Shown here: positions 16,893 through 25,601 of the stretch, one piece after another
How positions within the stretch are numbered: the stretch's first letter is position 1
Layout: each line of letters starts with the position of its first letter
Assembly (NCBI GenBank): GCA_022360055.1
Contig: JAKSDO010000036.1
Coordinates: forward strand, 57,247 to 121,246
DNA length: 64,000 nt
Source: Cytophagales bacterium
GTDB taxonomy: Bacteria > Bacteroidota > Bacteroidia > Cytophagales > Cyclobacteriaceae
Direction: 5' to 3'
Translations under genes and position numbers: made by a program
Notes under the pieces: generated by a model
Told to the model about the DNA's origin: nothing
Databases searched by the model: none
Seen by the model: the letters and a program-made list of their open reading frames with translations, nothing else

Positions 16893-19313
16893 CTACTCAT
16901 ATCGAATCGAATTTACCGGATTCTTCATAGCTGCTCTGATCGTATGATAGCTGACCGTAAGCAATGCGATGAGCAGCGCGGAAACACCTGCTACAAGAAA
17001 GACATCGATGCCAATGCTTGTCCTGTATGCAAAATCATTGAGCCAAAGGCTTCCAAAATAATAGGAAACCGGTATGGCAATTACGAACGCCAGCACGATT
17101 AGTTTCGAAAAGTCTTTGGTCAGCAACGTTAATAATTCGATGGTGCTGGCGCCATTTACCTTCCTGATGCCAATTTCCTTTTTTCTGTGCTCGGTGGTAA
17201 AGGACGAAAGCCCCAGTAATCCCAGACAGGCAATAAATATGGCCAAAATTGAAAAATATTGGATCACCCGGCTCATTTTTTCTTCCTTCTCGTAAAGCTT
17301 GTCGTAATCTTTGTCCATAAATGAATATCTGAATGGGGTGCCATCAAACGTATTGTTCCAGTTTTCCTCCACAAAGGCCAGCGTTTTTTTAATATCCTTT
17401 GTGTGCATTTTTATACAAAGTTTGGCGCCGCCATTGGCCAAACCGATTACGAGCGGTTTTATCGGATCATATAAAGGTCGATAATGATAGTCTTTTACCA
17501 GCCCGATGACGGTTCCCGTCTGAATGATGTTGCCATTAACGGAATTGATCCGGTCGAGCGATCTTCCGATGACATCGTCTCCCCATCCCAGGGCCCTTGC
17601 CGTTGACTCATTAATGATGAATCCGGCCGAATCCACAGCATTTCCAATTTGAAAACTATGGCCATCGATAAAATCGATGTTCAGGACCTTTTCAAAGTCA
17701 TGTGCGGCGAAAAACATGCTAAACCATTGCTGATCATCCACAGGAGTGCCCGATTCCACAAATGCATTTTCTATTAATTCTTCCTGTCCGGGAATGCTTC
17801 CGCCCATCCTGGTCACTGCGCGGATATCGGAATTGTTTTCCAGTGTATTCTTGAAAGAAGCGTATTTGTTGAACTGGTTAAAGTTGATATCCGCCAGCAC
17901 GATCTGCTCTTTGTCAAATCCCAAATCCAGGGTGTGAATATATTTTAACTGTTTATACACGATCCCGATACAGATGATGAGTGATATTGAAACTACAAAT
18001 TGGCTGATAACCAGAGATTTTCTGAGTAGTTCGCCCCCCGTATTGGTTTTAATTACTTTTCCTTTTAAAACTTCCGCCGGATTGAATGAAGAAATTATCA
18101 GGGACGGATAACTTCCGGATATAAGGCCCACAAACACGAGCAACATCAACAATCCGCCAAGGAGCAGGGGATTTTGAAAGAGGTTTATCGTAATGGATTT
18201 TCCGGTAATATTATTGTACCAGGGCAAAATATGATAAATTATAAAGATTGCGATCAACAGGGACAAAAAGGTCGTCAACAATGCCTCGCCCATAAACTGG
18301 GTAACCAACATTTCTTTCTTTGCGCCCATAACTTTTCTGAGACCGACTTCTTTCCCTCTTTTGGCCGAACGGGAGGTGGCAAGGTTCATAAAGTTAATGA
18401 CGGCGATGATGAGTATCAGGAAAGCAATCGATGAAAATATATATACGTGTTGAATGTTTCCGTTTGCCTTGAATTCCAGCTCCAGGTCGGAATGCAGATG
18501 AATATCATCGGCTTTTTGGATATGCAGTGCCACACCCTTATCCGATAAGGAGGCCGGGTAGTGATTTTTTACGAATTGGGGCAACTGGCTTCGGATTCGG
18601 GCCACGTCATCGGGGTTCTCAACGGTGAAATACATCCAGGCGGCCACCCAAACCCACTGCGTGTCGAAGAAGGCCGGATTATTGAAAAATGACTTAAAGG
18701 TTTCAAAAGAGCAAAGCATATTGAAATGCAGGTGGGTGTTGTGCGGTAATTCTTCAATGACGCCGACTACTTCAAGGTCTCTTAAGCTGTTCAGGTTTAG
18801 CCTTTTACCGATAGGATCGTCCGTGCCAAAATATTTTTTAGCAACAGATTCGGTTATGATCAACTCATTGGGTCCGAGGAGCGCTTTTGCAGGATTCCCC
18901 TTCATAAAATTGAAGTTAAAGATTTCCAAAAAACTGTGTTCGGCAAATATGAAATCGTCTTCGTAATACTCGTCCTCCTCATAACGGATCAGGGTCGGAT
19001 TTCCCCAGCTCGAAGGGCGGTATGCCAGCGCTGTGTTTGATATGGCCGGAAAATCCGCGGCCATGGCATTTTTTGTAGGAAAAGGTACGCTTGCAGACTG
19101 GGAAAGATGATCTCCCATAGGAAAATCCTGTACAAGGCGATAAATTTTGTCGTGACCGGTAAATGACTTTTCATAGCTCAATTCATCCTGAACGAACAAG
19201 AGGATCATGATGCACGCCGCCAGTCCCAGGGCCAGTCCCAGGGTATTGATTATGGAATAGTACTTCTGATTTACAAAACTCCGGACCGTAACTTTAAGGT
19301 AATTGAGAAACAT
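16893..19313 (-). CDS. MacB/FtsX-type ABC transporter permease
   Basis: An 806-residue inner-membrane protein with the duplicated Bacteroidota layout: N-terminal helix (LGLALGLAACIMILLFV), periplasmic MacB core domain, three-helix FtsX domain (about 290-430), a second helix plus periplasmic domain, and a final FtsX domain (about 680-800) ending with NPVNSIRYE. FtsX signatures NLATSRSAKRGKEVGLRKVMG and HRKKEIGIRKVNGAS are present once in each half. The ATG at 19313 begins FLNYLKVTVRSF, the usual start of this family; an in-frame upstream extension to 19463 would add 50 unlike residues. Members work with a separate ATPase in tripartite efflux or mechanotransmission, but no partner ATPase is adjacent, so it is an orphan permease here. 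Confidence 0.92.
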   Translation of the reverse strand: MFLNYLKVTVRSFVNQKYYSIINTLGLALGLAACIMILLFVQDELSYEKSFTGHDKIYRLVQDFPMGDHLSQSASVPFPTKNAMAADFPAISNTALAYRPSSWGNPTLIRYEEDEYYEDDFIFAEHSFLEIFNFNFMKGNPAKALLGPNELIITESVAKKYFGTDDPIGKRLNLNSLRDLEVVGVIEELPHNTHLHFNMLCSFETFKSFFNNPAFFDTQWVWVAAWMYFTVENPDDVARIRSQLPQFVKNHYPASLSDKGVALHIQKADDIHLHSDLELEFKANGNIQHVYIFSSIAFLILIIAVINFMNLATSRSAKRGKEVGLRKVMGAKKEMLVTQFMGEALLTTFLSLLIAIFIIYHILPWYNNITGKSITINLFQNPLLLGGLLMLLVFVGLISGSYPSLIISSFNPAEVLKGKVIKTNTGGELLRKSLVISQFVVSISLIICIGIVYKQLKYIHTLDLGFDKEQIVLADINFNQFNKYASFKNTLENNSDIRAVTRMGGSIPGQEELIENAFVESGTPVDDQQWFSMFFAAHDFEKVLNIDFIDGHSFQIGNAVDSAGFIINESTARALGWGDDVIGRSLDRINSVNGNIIQTGTVIGLVKDYHYRPLYDPIKPLVIGLANGGAKLCIKMHTKDIKKTLAFVEENWNNTFDGTPFRYSFMDKDYDKLYEKEEKMSRVIQYFSILAIFIACLGLLGLSSFTTEHRKKEIGIRKVNGASTIELLTLLTKDFSKLIVLAFVIAIPVSYYFGSLWLNDFAYRTSIGIDVFLVAGVSALLIALLTVSYHTIRAAMKNPVNSIRYE

Positions 19314-19427
19314 TGACAATTCGCTTTGATACAACCTTTTAATAAACAGATAATTTCCCAAACCGGACAGATGTCTTTGAAAAGTGGCTTTATATTTATT
19401 TGGATGGATTAAAATACGTATAGGCCA

Positions 19428-19452
19428 AAAAAAGCCGGACGATGCCGGCTTC
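19428..19452 (-). terminator. Intrinsic terminator
   Basis: Read on the minus strand this is AAGCCGG, a six-base loop, CCGGCTT and then a run of seven T in total. It lies 23 bp past the stop of the secreted protein gene at 19475-20278 and separates that gene from the permease. Confidence 0.85.
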
Positions 19453-19474
19453 CGAACGATCACTCTTTATTTAT

Positions 19475-20278
19475 CTATTTCTTATTCTTGAAGTCGGTGC
19501 AATTATTTTTATAAAGATCTTCCTTTATAATTGTCAGGATGGCATCGTATTCGTCGATACCTTCTCCGACAACTTTCTCCGGCTGGCTTCCGGAGGCAAG
19601 TCGGGTGATCGGGCCATCCCTCAGCCATGAATAGTTGTTTTCTCCGTCGAGGTTAATGTATATAATACCGTTGCCCGGATTGAATTCAAAGTTATTGACA
19701 TTTGATTGGTAAGTATCGCCTTTCGGAACGATGGTTTTAACCATGTAGTTCCCGGTTGATGCTTTAAACAATTCGGTGAGGCATGTCCCTTTATTTTGCT
19801 CTTCTTCCAGGCTGACGACGTTAAAATTCAGGATTTTCCATCCGCTTTTAAACTGCTTCAGCGTAAAAGTCGTGATCTCCGTACCCCGGTTCCAGATCTC
19901 ACCTTTTGAAGAGACCTGCAGTGCGACCTCCGCAACGACTACTCCTGTTCTGCCTCGGACTTTCGATCGCAGGAAATTCTTGATCGAATAATCGACCTGC
20001 ATGCCCTCCGTGCGGATCAATTGTTCCAGATACGCGTCAAAATCAGCGTATGAGCTTTGGATAAGTCCAAAGTTATCGACCACATTCGATTTAATAATAG
20101 TTGAAAAAAGATCTTTCGAAACAAACTTCAGCACGCTTTGCTTGTCCCGGGATTTGGTTATGTTTTCATATGCCTTGGCATAATCTCTTATAAAGCGTTC
20201 GATCTCGGCCTCCGGCTTCTGAGCAATGCCGGCCTGAAAAAAGAAAACTGTTACAATGAGAAACAGTAATTTGTTCAT
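19475..20278 (-). CDS. Secreted protein of unknown function
   Basis: Taking the ATG at 20278 gives a 267-residue protein with a classical signal peptide (NKLLFLIVTVFFFQAGIAQ). The first half of the mature protein (about 20-150) contains a helix-rich segment then FLRSKVRGRTGVVVAEVALQVSSKG and TTFTLKQFKSGWKILNFNV, a pattern of strands that recalls NTF2-like/SnoaL or Cif-type folds, where an aromatic-rich final strand is typical; this is only a shape-level resemblance. The C-terminal part has GDTYQSNVNNFEFNPGNG and two cysteines. I recognise no active site. A strong terminator follows, so it is a monocistron. An in-frame ATG seven codons earlier (20299) is possible but would lengthen the signal n-region. 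Confidence 0.65.
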   Translation of the reverse strand: MNKLLFLIVTVFFFQAGIAQKPEAEIERFIRDYAKAYENITKSRDKQSVLKFVSKDLFSTIIKSNVVDNFGLIQSSYADFDAYLEQLIRTEGMQVDYSIKNFLRSKVRGRTGVVVAEVALQVSSKGEIWNRGTEITTFTLKQFKSGWKILNFNVVSLEEEQNKGTCLTELFKASTGNYMVKTIVPKGDTYQSNVNNFEFNPGNGIIYINLDGENNYSWLRDGPITRLASGSQPEKVVGEGIDEYDAILTIIKEDLYKNNCTDFKNKK

Positions 20279-20411
20279 ACTTCTCTTAGATATATTCATT
20301 TTTATTCATACTTATTAAACCTGCCTAAAATAAGTGAAAAATGACTATATAATAAAATATGCCGTAAAAATGGCAGTAAATGAGTTGCTCCGGGAATGTA
20401 ATAAAAACCCA

Positions 20412-20440
20412 TTGTATGTATATTTTTATCTTTATACTTG
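20412..20440 (+). promoter_or_regulatory. Candidate Bacteroidota promoter for the MazG-like gene
   Basis: TTG at 20412-20414 and TATACTTG at 20433-20440 are separated by 18 bp; the second differs from the TAnnTTTG -7 consensus by one base. It lies 44 bp upstream of the start codon at 20485. Weak, pattern-based call. Confidence 0.35.
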
Positions 20441-20484
20441 GTTCTTTTTGTTATTATTGCAACCTCAAATAAACCGATCTATCC

Positions 20485-20955
20485 ATGAAGGCATTAGATG
20501 CACTAAACCAGGTGGCAGAATTTCACAGAACATTTAAACATCCGATTGTCGATGAGCCAAAAGTACCTTCCAGGCGAAGATGCGATCTGAGGGTGGCGCT
20601 CATCCGGGAAGAGCTGGAAGAACTAAAGGCTGCGATTGAAGACAATGATATCGTAGAAATAGCGGATGCCTTATGCGATATTCAGTACGTGTTGAGCGGA
20701 GCAGTCCTGGAATTCGGACTTGGAGAGAAATTTCGCGACCTTTTTGATGAAGTACAGCGATCAAATATGAGCAAGAGCTGTGCGACCAGAGCAGAAGCCG
20801 AGGCCACTGTGAAACACTACAAGGAGCACAAAGGTATGGATTGTTTTTACAAAGAAGTCGACGGTCATTTTTTGGTGTACAGAACTGAAGACAACAAAAC
20901 GTTAAAATCCATAAATTATTCACCGGCGGATTTGAAAAGCATCATCGATTCATAA
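20485..20955 (+). CDS. MazG-like/HisE-like all-alpha NTP pyrophosphohydrolase
   Basis: A 156-residue cytoplasmic protein of the all-alpha NTP-pyrophosphatase superfamily. The metal-binding signature EExxE then ExxD is present: LIREELEELKAA and VEIADALCDIQYV, with FHRTF in the first helix as in HisE/MazG-like members. Such enzymes hydrolyse (d)NTPs to the monophosphate plus PPi and serve in nucleotide house-cleaning; histidine biosynthesis is unlikely without neighbouring his genes. The C-terminal 45 residues (MDCFYKEVDGHFLVYRTEDNKTLKS) form a short extra module common in Bacteroidota members. It converges on the ArsA-like gene with zero intergenic bases: its TAA ends at 20955 and the opposing stop begins at 20956. 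Confidence 0.85.
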   Translation: MKALDALNQVAEFHRTFKHPIVDEPKVPSRRRCDLRVALIREELEELKAAIEDNDIVEIADALCDIQYVLSGAVLEFGLGEKFRDLFDEVQRSNMSKSCATRAEAEATVKHYKEHKGMDCFYKEVDGHFLVYRTEDNKTLKSINYSPADLKSIIDS

Positions 20956-22113
20956 TTATTTTTCCAGCGTAACATGCAGCCATGGCGCCTGATAATTATG
21001 GCTGGATAACTGATACAGCTTTACAAACCTGGGTAAAAATATGTTTTTCCTCCGGTTGTCAATCTGAATTACAATTTCATCGCCGTACTTGTTTATGGAA
21101 AAGTTCTTTTCTTTCAGAAAAGGAAGCTTGATTTTAAGCAGATAACCGTTCTTGATTTCATCGAGCTGATAAGGGGATTCATTGTGCAAAACAGCTCCGG
21201 GGTCTGAATCCCGGTAAAGTAAATCCGCGAATTTTGATAATTTTTCGATTCCGAATACCTCTTCCCCCTGATGTATGATTTTAAACACAGGCAGGTCGGA
21301 AAAATTATCTTCGATGTCTGCCAGGTACTTTTTTTGGGATTTAATATAATTTGAAAATACGGATCCTTCGCCTTCTGCTTCCAATATCCTGTTTATGATC
21401 ACGGCATCCACATTGTACCCATATAAATTCAGGTAGGTATATGCCCGCTTCGATTCATTGATGACCATTTTTTCCGGATTTGTCACAAGCCTGATCGAGC
21501 ATATCTCATGGTCGGCAAATATTTTCTGAATGGATTCCAGCTTGCCGAATATGTTTTCCAGTTCTTCGTATCCCTTGTCTACCGGGATGCCTGTAGCTAA
21601 TCGCGCAACTTTTCCGATATTCCTGACGGCAAACCGCTGTAGCGGCAACGCTTTTATCGCCCACCATTTTGTGACCTGAGGCAAGGTGAGGAGTGTTAAT
21701 GTTTCACCTGTAGGAGCGCTGTCAATAACAATCAGGTCATAAAATTGTTCCTGATAATATTTTTCGATCCATAAAAAAGCAGATGCCTCTTCCATTCCGG
21801 GAATGGCAGACATTTCTTCGGCCAACACCTTCTCGACCCCTTGCCATCTAAAAACGGTCAACATTAACTCACGTATGTTTTGCCAGTACTTTTGCATGGA
21901 ATAATACACGTCGAGTTCCTGGGCATACAGATTGTCGCGCACTTCCATGGGTTCCGGCCCCAGATGGTATCCCAGTGCATCAGACAAGCTGTGGGCGGGA
22001 TCGGTTGAAATAATCAACGTTCTCAGGCCCTGTCCGGAGGTTTTGATCGCCGTAGCTGCCGCTATGGTGGTTTTACCAACTCCGCCCTTGCCCGTGAATA
22101 ATATAATCCTCAT
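20956..22113 (-). CDS. ArsA/GET3-family ATPase with HSP20-like C-terminal domain
   Basis: A 385-residue SIMIBI ATPase. The deviant P-loop GKGGVGKTT is at residues about 8-16, with switch I DPAHSLSDALG and the A-loop-like DSAPTGETLTLL. The C-terminal 75 residues (IKLPFLKEKNFSINKYGDEIVIQI) match the small beta-sandwich HSP20-like domain found in many bacterial ArsA proteins. Bacterial members without arsenite-pump partners are thought to be Get3-like chaperones for membrane or tail-anchored proteins; no arsB or arsD is near. The start at 22113 (MRIILFTGKGG) is favoured because the longer ORF from 22158 would run back through the terminator hairpin of the upstream GDSL gene. Confidence 0.9.
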   Translation of the reverse strand: MRIILFTGKGGVGKTTIAAATAIKTSGQGLRTLIISTDPAHSLSDALGYHLGPEPMEVRDNLYAQELDVYYSMQKYWQNIRELMLTVFRWQGVEKVLAEEMSAIPGMEEASAFLWIEKYYQEQFYDLIVIDSAPTGETLTLLTLPQVTKWWAIKALPLQRFAVRNIGKVARLATGIPVDKGYEELENIFGKLESIQKIFADHEICSIRLVTNPEKMVINESKRAYTYLNLYGYNVDAVIINRILEAEGEGSVFSNYIKSQKKYLADIEDNFSDLPVFKIIHQGEEVFGIEKLSKFADLLYRDSDPGAVLHNESPYQLDEIKNGYLLKIKLPFLKEKNFSINKYGDEIVIQIDNRRKNIFLPRFVKLYQLSSHNYQAPWLHVTLEK

Positions 22114-22126
22114 ACGTTCAGAAATG

Positions 22127-22150
22127 AAAAAGCCTGGAAACACCAGGCTT
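22127..22150 (-). terminator. Intrinsic terminator after the GDSL lipoprotein gene
   Basis: Minus-strand reading: AAGCCTGG, loop TGTTT, CCAGGCTT, then T-rich. A perfect 8-bp stem. It lies between the GDSL stop (22171) and the ArsA start (22113) and supports the shorter ArsA start. Confidence 0.85.
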
Positions 22151-22170
22151 CGATACATGAAAAATATCTT

Positions 22171-23970
22171 TTATGGTAAAATAACCCCCCGGTGTTTGTT
22201 TACTACGACGGGCGATATCCTTACTCCGAATTCACTGTTAATTTTATCGATGATCTGATTCGCGACCAAGGCATAGCCTCTCGGGGTTAAATGAACTGCG
22301 TCCAGAGAGAAAGCCCCTCCCTGAATAAATTCGCTATTTACGCTTACCCCGTCGACAAATATACCCTCATTTACATCTTCCAATAAGTCGTTGATCTCGA
22401 CGACTCCGACGCCGGACGCTGAACCGTAACTCCGTATAATCTTATTGTATTCCGCGATGTAATCATTTATATTTTTTATTTCGTCTGCCGTAAGAATAAA
22501 CTGGTCCGGTTTGGGTTCGAGCGCCTTTGTCCCGTCAAACTCACCCGATGCGGCAGCGGTAAACAGTACGAGTTCCCCTTCAACCATTTGGCGAATGCCA
22601 AGAGGATTGGTTTCGGTTACCGGAACTTCAATTACAACTCCGTTTGATCCTTCCTCAAATACGGGATATATTCCAGCGGCCTTTAAGGCGGCAATTTGCT
22701 GGCTTGTTCCCGTCTCTATGGCTGCATCCAATGCCGCTTCCTGTTCGGGAGGCAACAATCCGTTTTCATAAGCAGCCGTCAAATCTTCAATCCCCTGGGC
22801 TATACCTGCCTGAAGTGCGGAATTATTCTCCAGTTCTTCGTCGATGACCATGTAAAGCGGCTCCAAATCGCCATGATTCGAATGGTCTCCAAGTAAATGA
22901 TTTCTCAGTTCGCTGTTCAAACTTGTCTCTAAGGCCTCAATAGCAGCCATTCCGTTCGCTGAAGCCACGAAATCATTTGCAGCCTGGGTGGCAATTGCAT
23001 CGGCTTCGGCCGGAGTGGCCCCACCGTCAATAGCCTGCTGATATGCGACATCGTAGGTTTGCTGCCATACTGCGCCCTGCGCAACTGTCGGCACTACCTG
23101 GGAAGATACCGCCTGTTCCGTGACGGTCAATTCGATCACACCTTCCTGGACTTTTTCCCGGACCAGCGGATCTATTTGCTGCGCATAGAAGGCGTTGGCG
23201 GCCGCGGCTGTGGCTGCATCAACCTCCAAATTGTTCCACTTAACAGCAGTAAAAAACGGAATATTCGTAACATCGGGGATCGTGATGACCACCCCCTTTG
23301 CGGCTCCTTTTGTTAAAGCATCCATCAATTCGCCGTAAAGCTGCTCGAATTCGCTCACAGGTGTTAAGCCTCCCAGCCCCAGCAGGCCTCCGTCGATTCC
23401 GTTTGCTCCGCCGGTAGTGGCATATCCGAGCACATCATTGTTCCCCATCCAGTTTGTAAAGAAGGTAGGACTGCTCTCGTCCACCATTTCCAGGTAGGTC
23501 GTATTCGGCGATTTCCCGCCCAGCATGCGATAGAAATACGGATTGAAATCCGGGCTCGATCCGTACAAGAAAAACTTAATATCCCGCACGCGAATTCCGG
23601 GAACGCCAAGATTGTTGAATGGCCCTTCAATTTGCTTTAACCAGTCGGGATCCGGGTCAAATTCCCCAAATTCCGGTGCAAGCGATTCCAGATAAATGTA
23701 CCCGGATCCATTTCCGGGAATATCGGGCTGTTTAAAATCAATTGGAGCGATTTCGCTTATCTGCCGGGCGATCAAATACGGATACGATTGCATCTGACTT
23801 TCGGCATACAATCCGTTATCGGAATACCCGGCCGTCAACGAATTACCGACAGAAACAAATTTGGCGAAATCGACGCTGCCTGAGGTCGGCGCGGGCACAT
23901 CTATTTGGGGGTTACAGGCAATTAAAAATGCCGGCAGTATATATCCAAGGTTTTTAATCCAGATTTTCAT
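22171..23970 (-). CDS. SGNH/GDSL hydrolase lipoprotein with long Ala-rich insert
   Basis: A 599-residue lipoprotein (lipobox FLIAC, Cys near 19). Block I of the SGNH fold is FVSVGNSLTAGYSDNG (catalytic Ser), WMGNNDVLGYA supplies the Asn-containing block III, and SLDAVHLTPRGYALVANQI gives the Asp/His block V close to the C-terminus. Between them, roughly residues 250-420 form an Ala/Gln/Glu-rich helical insert (TAAAANAFYAQQ, GGATPAEADAIATQAANDF) that I would not expect in a minimal lipase. It is followed 18 bp downstream of fadL on the same strand; the fadL-GDSL pair is common in Bacteroidota and suggests hydrolysis of an ester lipid outside the cell with uptake of the fatty acid by FadL. Confidence 0.88.
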   Translation of the reverse strand: MKIWIKNLGYILPAFLIACNPQIDVPAPTSGSVDFAKFVSVGNSLTAGYSDNGLYAESQMQSYPYLIARQISEIAPIDFKQPDIPGNGSGYIYLESLAPEFGEFDPDPDWLKQIEGPFNNLGVPGIRVRDIKFFLYGSSPDFNPYFYRMLGGKSPNTTYLEMVDESSPTFFTNWMGNNDVLGYATTGGANGIDGGLLGLGGLTPVSEFEQLYGELMDALTKGAAKGVVITIPDVTNIPFFTAVKWNNLEVDAATAAAANAFYAQQIDPLVREKVQEGVIELTVTEQAVSSQVVPTVAQGAVWQQTYDVAYQQAIDGGATPAEADAIATQAANDFVASANGMAAIEALETSLNSELRNHLLGDHSNHGDLEPLYMVIDEELENNSALQAGIAQGIEDLTAAYENGLLPPEQEAALDAAIETGTSQQIAALKAAGIYPVFEEGSNGVVIEVPVTETNPLGIRQMVEGELVLFTAAASGEFDGTKALEPKPDQFILTADEIKNINDYIAEYNKIIRSYGSASGVGVVEINDLLEDVNEGIFVDGVSVNSEFIQGGAFSLDAVHLTPRGYALVANQIIDKINSEFGVRISPVVVNKHRGVILP

Positions 23971-23988
23971 GTTGCAAAGAATTGAAAA

Positions 23989-25281
23989 TTAAAATTTATA
24001 AGCGATAGATATGCCCGGAATTAACGCGTTTAGACGATAGGTGCCCGGCAGCACATCTCTCGACCCCGTTTCGGAATCGTACGTGCCCGCAGCTTCGGCC
24101 TGCGTCTGCGTCTGTTCCCTTTCCGTGCTGTGAATGTACAGGAATGAAAGATCCAATTGCAGGTCACCAAAACCGTATCCCAGTCCCGCCGTGAGCCCTA
24201 TCCTGTTGTTGTCCGGGGTTTCTGCGGTCATGTATCCGTCCTGAACGGGTGTTTTGTCGTAGTAAACGCCGGCTCTTAACTGCAGACCGGTTTCAAATGC
24301 ATATTCCCCGCCCAGATGGAGCACCCAGGAATCATCGTAATTTCTTGGAGAACTTGTGTCCTCAAGAAGTGGGGTATTTTGCTTGAAATCAAAATCAAGA
24401 GATTTGTACGCACTCCATCCGACCCAGTCGAATTGAGTACCGATTTCAAGGTTTTCATTGATGCGATAGGATAGTCCGACGGTTGTGACGGAGGGCAAAG
24501 GAAGCTGGGCGTTGAATGTGTTTCCCGAAGGGAACAATGGTGCCAGGGAAGAAGGCACGACAAAATCTGCGGTGCCGTCTTCAAGTTTCATGGTTACCTC
24601 GGAGCGATAGCTCAGTCCGACATCAAGTTTATCCGTAGGTCTGTAGAGCACACCGATGTTGAATCCGAAAGCGGTCGTGGCATTCCCTTCAAGCGTTACC
24701 GAACCTTCACCGTGACCGTCGGAAGAACTTCTGCCGTCGAGCAAAATCGTACGGGTCAGCTCTACACTTCCGATCGTTATATCCAATCCCGCTCCAAGGG
24801 AAAATTTATCGCTGATTTTATAGGAAATCGTCGGTTGAATCTGGATTGATCTGAGTGAAAGTTCATTGAGCAGATCCCGGCCGGTCCACGTATTTCCCCA
24901 GTTAACACGGGATCCAAACGGCGTAAATGCGCCGATCCCAAATTTAAAATTGTTTTCCGCAGGCCCCCAGACTGCGTACACATGGAAAGGGGTGCCCATA
25001 GGGTTGTCCGAGTTTGCAGTGTAGGTGCTATTCGGAGTTTCCGAGTTCCAATAGCTGTTGCTCGCAAAAATGGGATTAAATCCTGCCATTACACTGTTGT
25101 GATCCATAAACCCCATTGCCCCGGGGTTAAAGAAGAGGCTTGACGCATCCTTGCTCATCATAACTCCCAGATTACCCATACCGGTCGTCCGGTTGCCCTG
25201 GAGTAGCACCTGGTAGCCGGATGCATAGCCCGCGTAATTTGAAAAAGTTAAAAACAAGCTCACAGTAAGTAGTTTTTTCAT
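23989..25281 (-). CDS. OmpP1/FadL/TodX family outer-membrane transporter
   Basis: A 430-residue outer-membrane beta-barrel for hydrophobic compounds such as long-chain fatty acids. The ATG at 25281 starts a signal peptide (MKKLLTVSLFLTFSNYAGYA); the mature N-terminus SGYQVLLQGNRTTGMGNLG matches the family's plug region, followed by SSLFFNPGAMGFM and repeated amphipathic strands (GLSYRINENLEIGTQFDW, LRAGVYYDKTPVQDG) to a terminal aromatic, IAYKF. The reading frame is open back to 25374, but those 31 extra residues are the decayed copy of another small ORF (see 25284-25377) and lie before a normal signal peptide, so they are probably leader RNA. The GDSL gene follows by 18 bp and is likely cotranscribed. 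Confidence 0.93.
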   Translation of the reverse strand: MKKLLTVSLFLTFSNYAGYASGYQVLLQGNRTTGMGNLGVMMSKDASSLFFNPGAMGFMDHNSVMAGFNPIFASNSYWNSETPNSTYTANSDNPMGTPFHVYAVWGPAENNFKFGIGAFTPFGSRVNWGNTWTGRDLLNELSLRSIQIQPTISYKISDKFSLGAGLDITIGSVELTRTILLDGRSSSDGHGEGSVTLEGNATTAFGFNIGVLYRPTDKLDVGLSYRSEVTMKLEDGTADFVVPSSLAPLFPSGNTFNAQLPLPSVTTVGLSYRINENLEIGTQFDWVGWSAYKSLDFDFKQNTPLLEDTSSPRNYDDSWVLHLGGEYAFETGLQLRAGVYYDKTPVQDGYMTAETPDNNRIGLTAGLGYGFGDLQLDLSFLYIHSTEREQTQTQAEAAGTYDSETGSRDVLPGTYRLNALIPGISIAYKF

Positions 25282-25283
25282 CT

Positions 25284-25377
25284 GTTTATGTTTTTTTAGT
25301 TCGCTGATACACAGAGATATATAGTTCATGCTCTTGTGTGTCCTGAATTTGCTCCGGTCTACCGGTTTCATCATAAT
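25284..25377 (-). pseudogene. Decayed copy of the 44-aa small ORF, acting as fadL leader
   Basis: Read on the minus strand, these bases align along their length with the small ORF at 57786-57920: both open with ATGAAACCGG, share GACCGGAGCAA, TCAGGACAC, GAGCATGA and CTCTGTGT, and diverge near fadL's start. Relative to the intact ORF this copy lacks one base near 25363 and gains one near 25330, so the middle is read in another frame while the ends agree (MKP..., then YISLCISEL versus YIALCVSKL). It is in frame with fadL by chance or fusion. A promoter-like pair lies just upstream, so it probably forms the 5' part of the fadL mRNA. Confidence 0.6.
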
Positions 25378-25384
25378 ATATGGT

Positions 25385-25418
25385 TAAAGGTATTTAAGTT
25401 TTAAAACTAAAGAACAAA
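25385..25418 (-). promoter_or_regulatory. Candidate promoter for fadL and the GDSL gene
   Basis: On the minus strand TTTG (25415-25418) is followed after 22 bp by TACCTTTA (25385-25392), one base off TAnnTTTG. Transcription would begin near the relic ORF, giving a leader of about 100 nt before the fadL ATG. The rest of 25419-25601 is AT-rich with no gene seen. Confidence 0.35.
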
Positions 25419-25601
25419 GCCGTGGTGAAATGTAGTAATAGTTACATGTATGTTTTTATTTGTAAAAATTTACTTTATCGGTATCTATAACTAAAAATAA
25501 TAGATCTGTTATATCATGGATATTCTTTTCAGTAAATTTAACAAATTGTTACATAAATGCTAGTATTAAGTAAAAAGTGTCATTTTGAAGCGAATTGCCC
25601 A

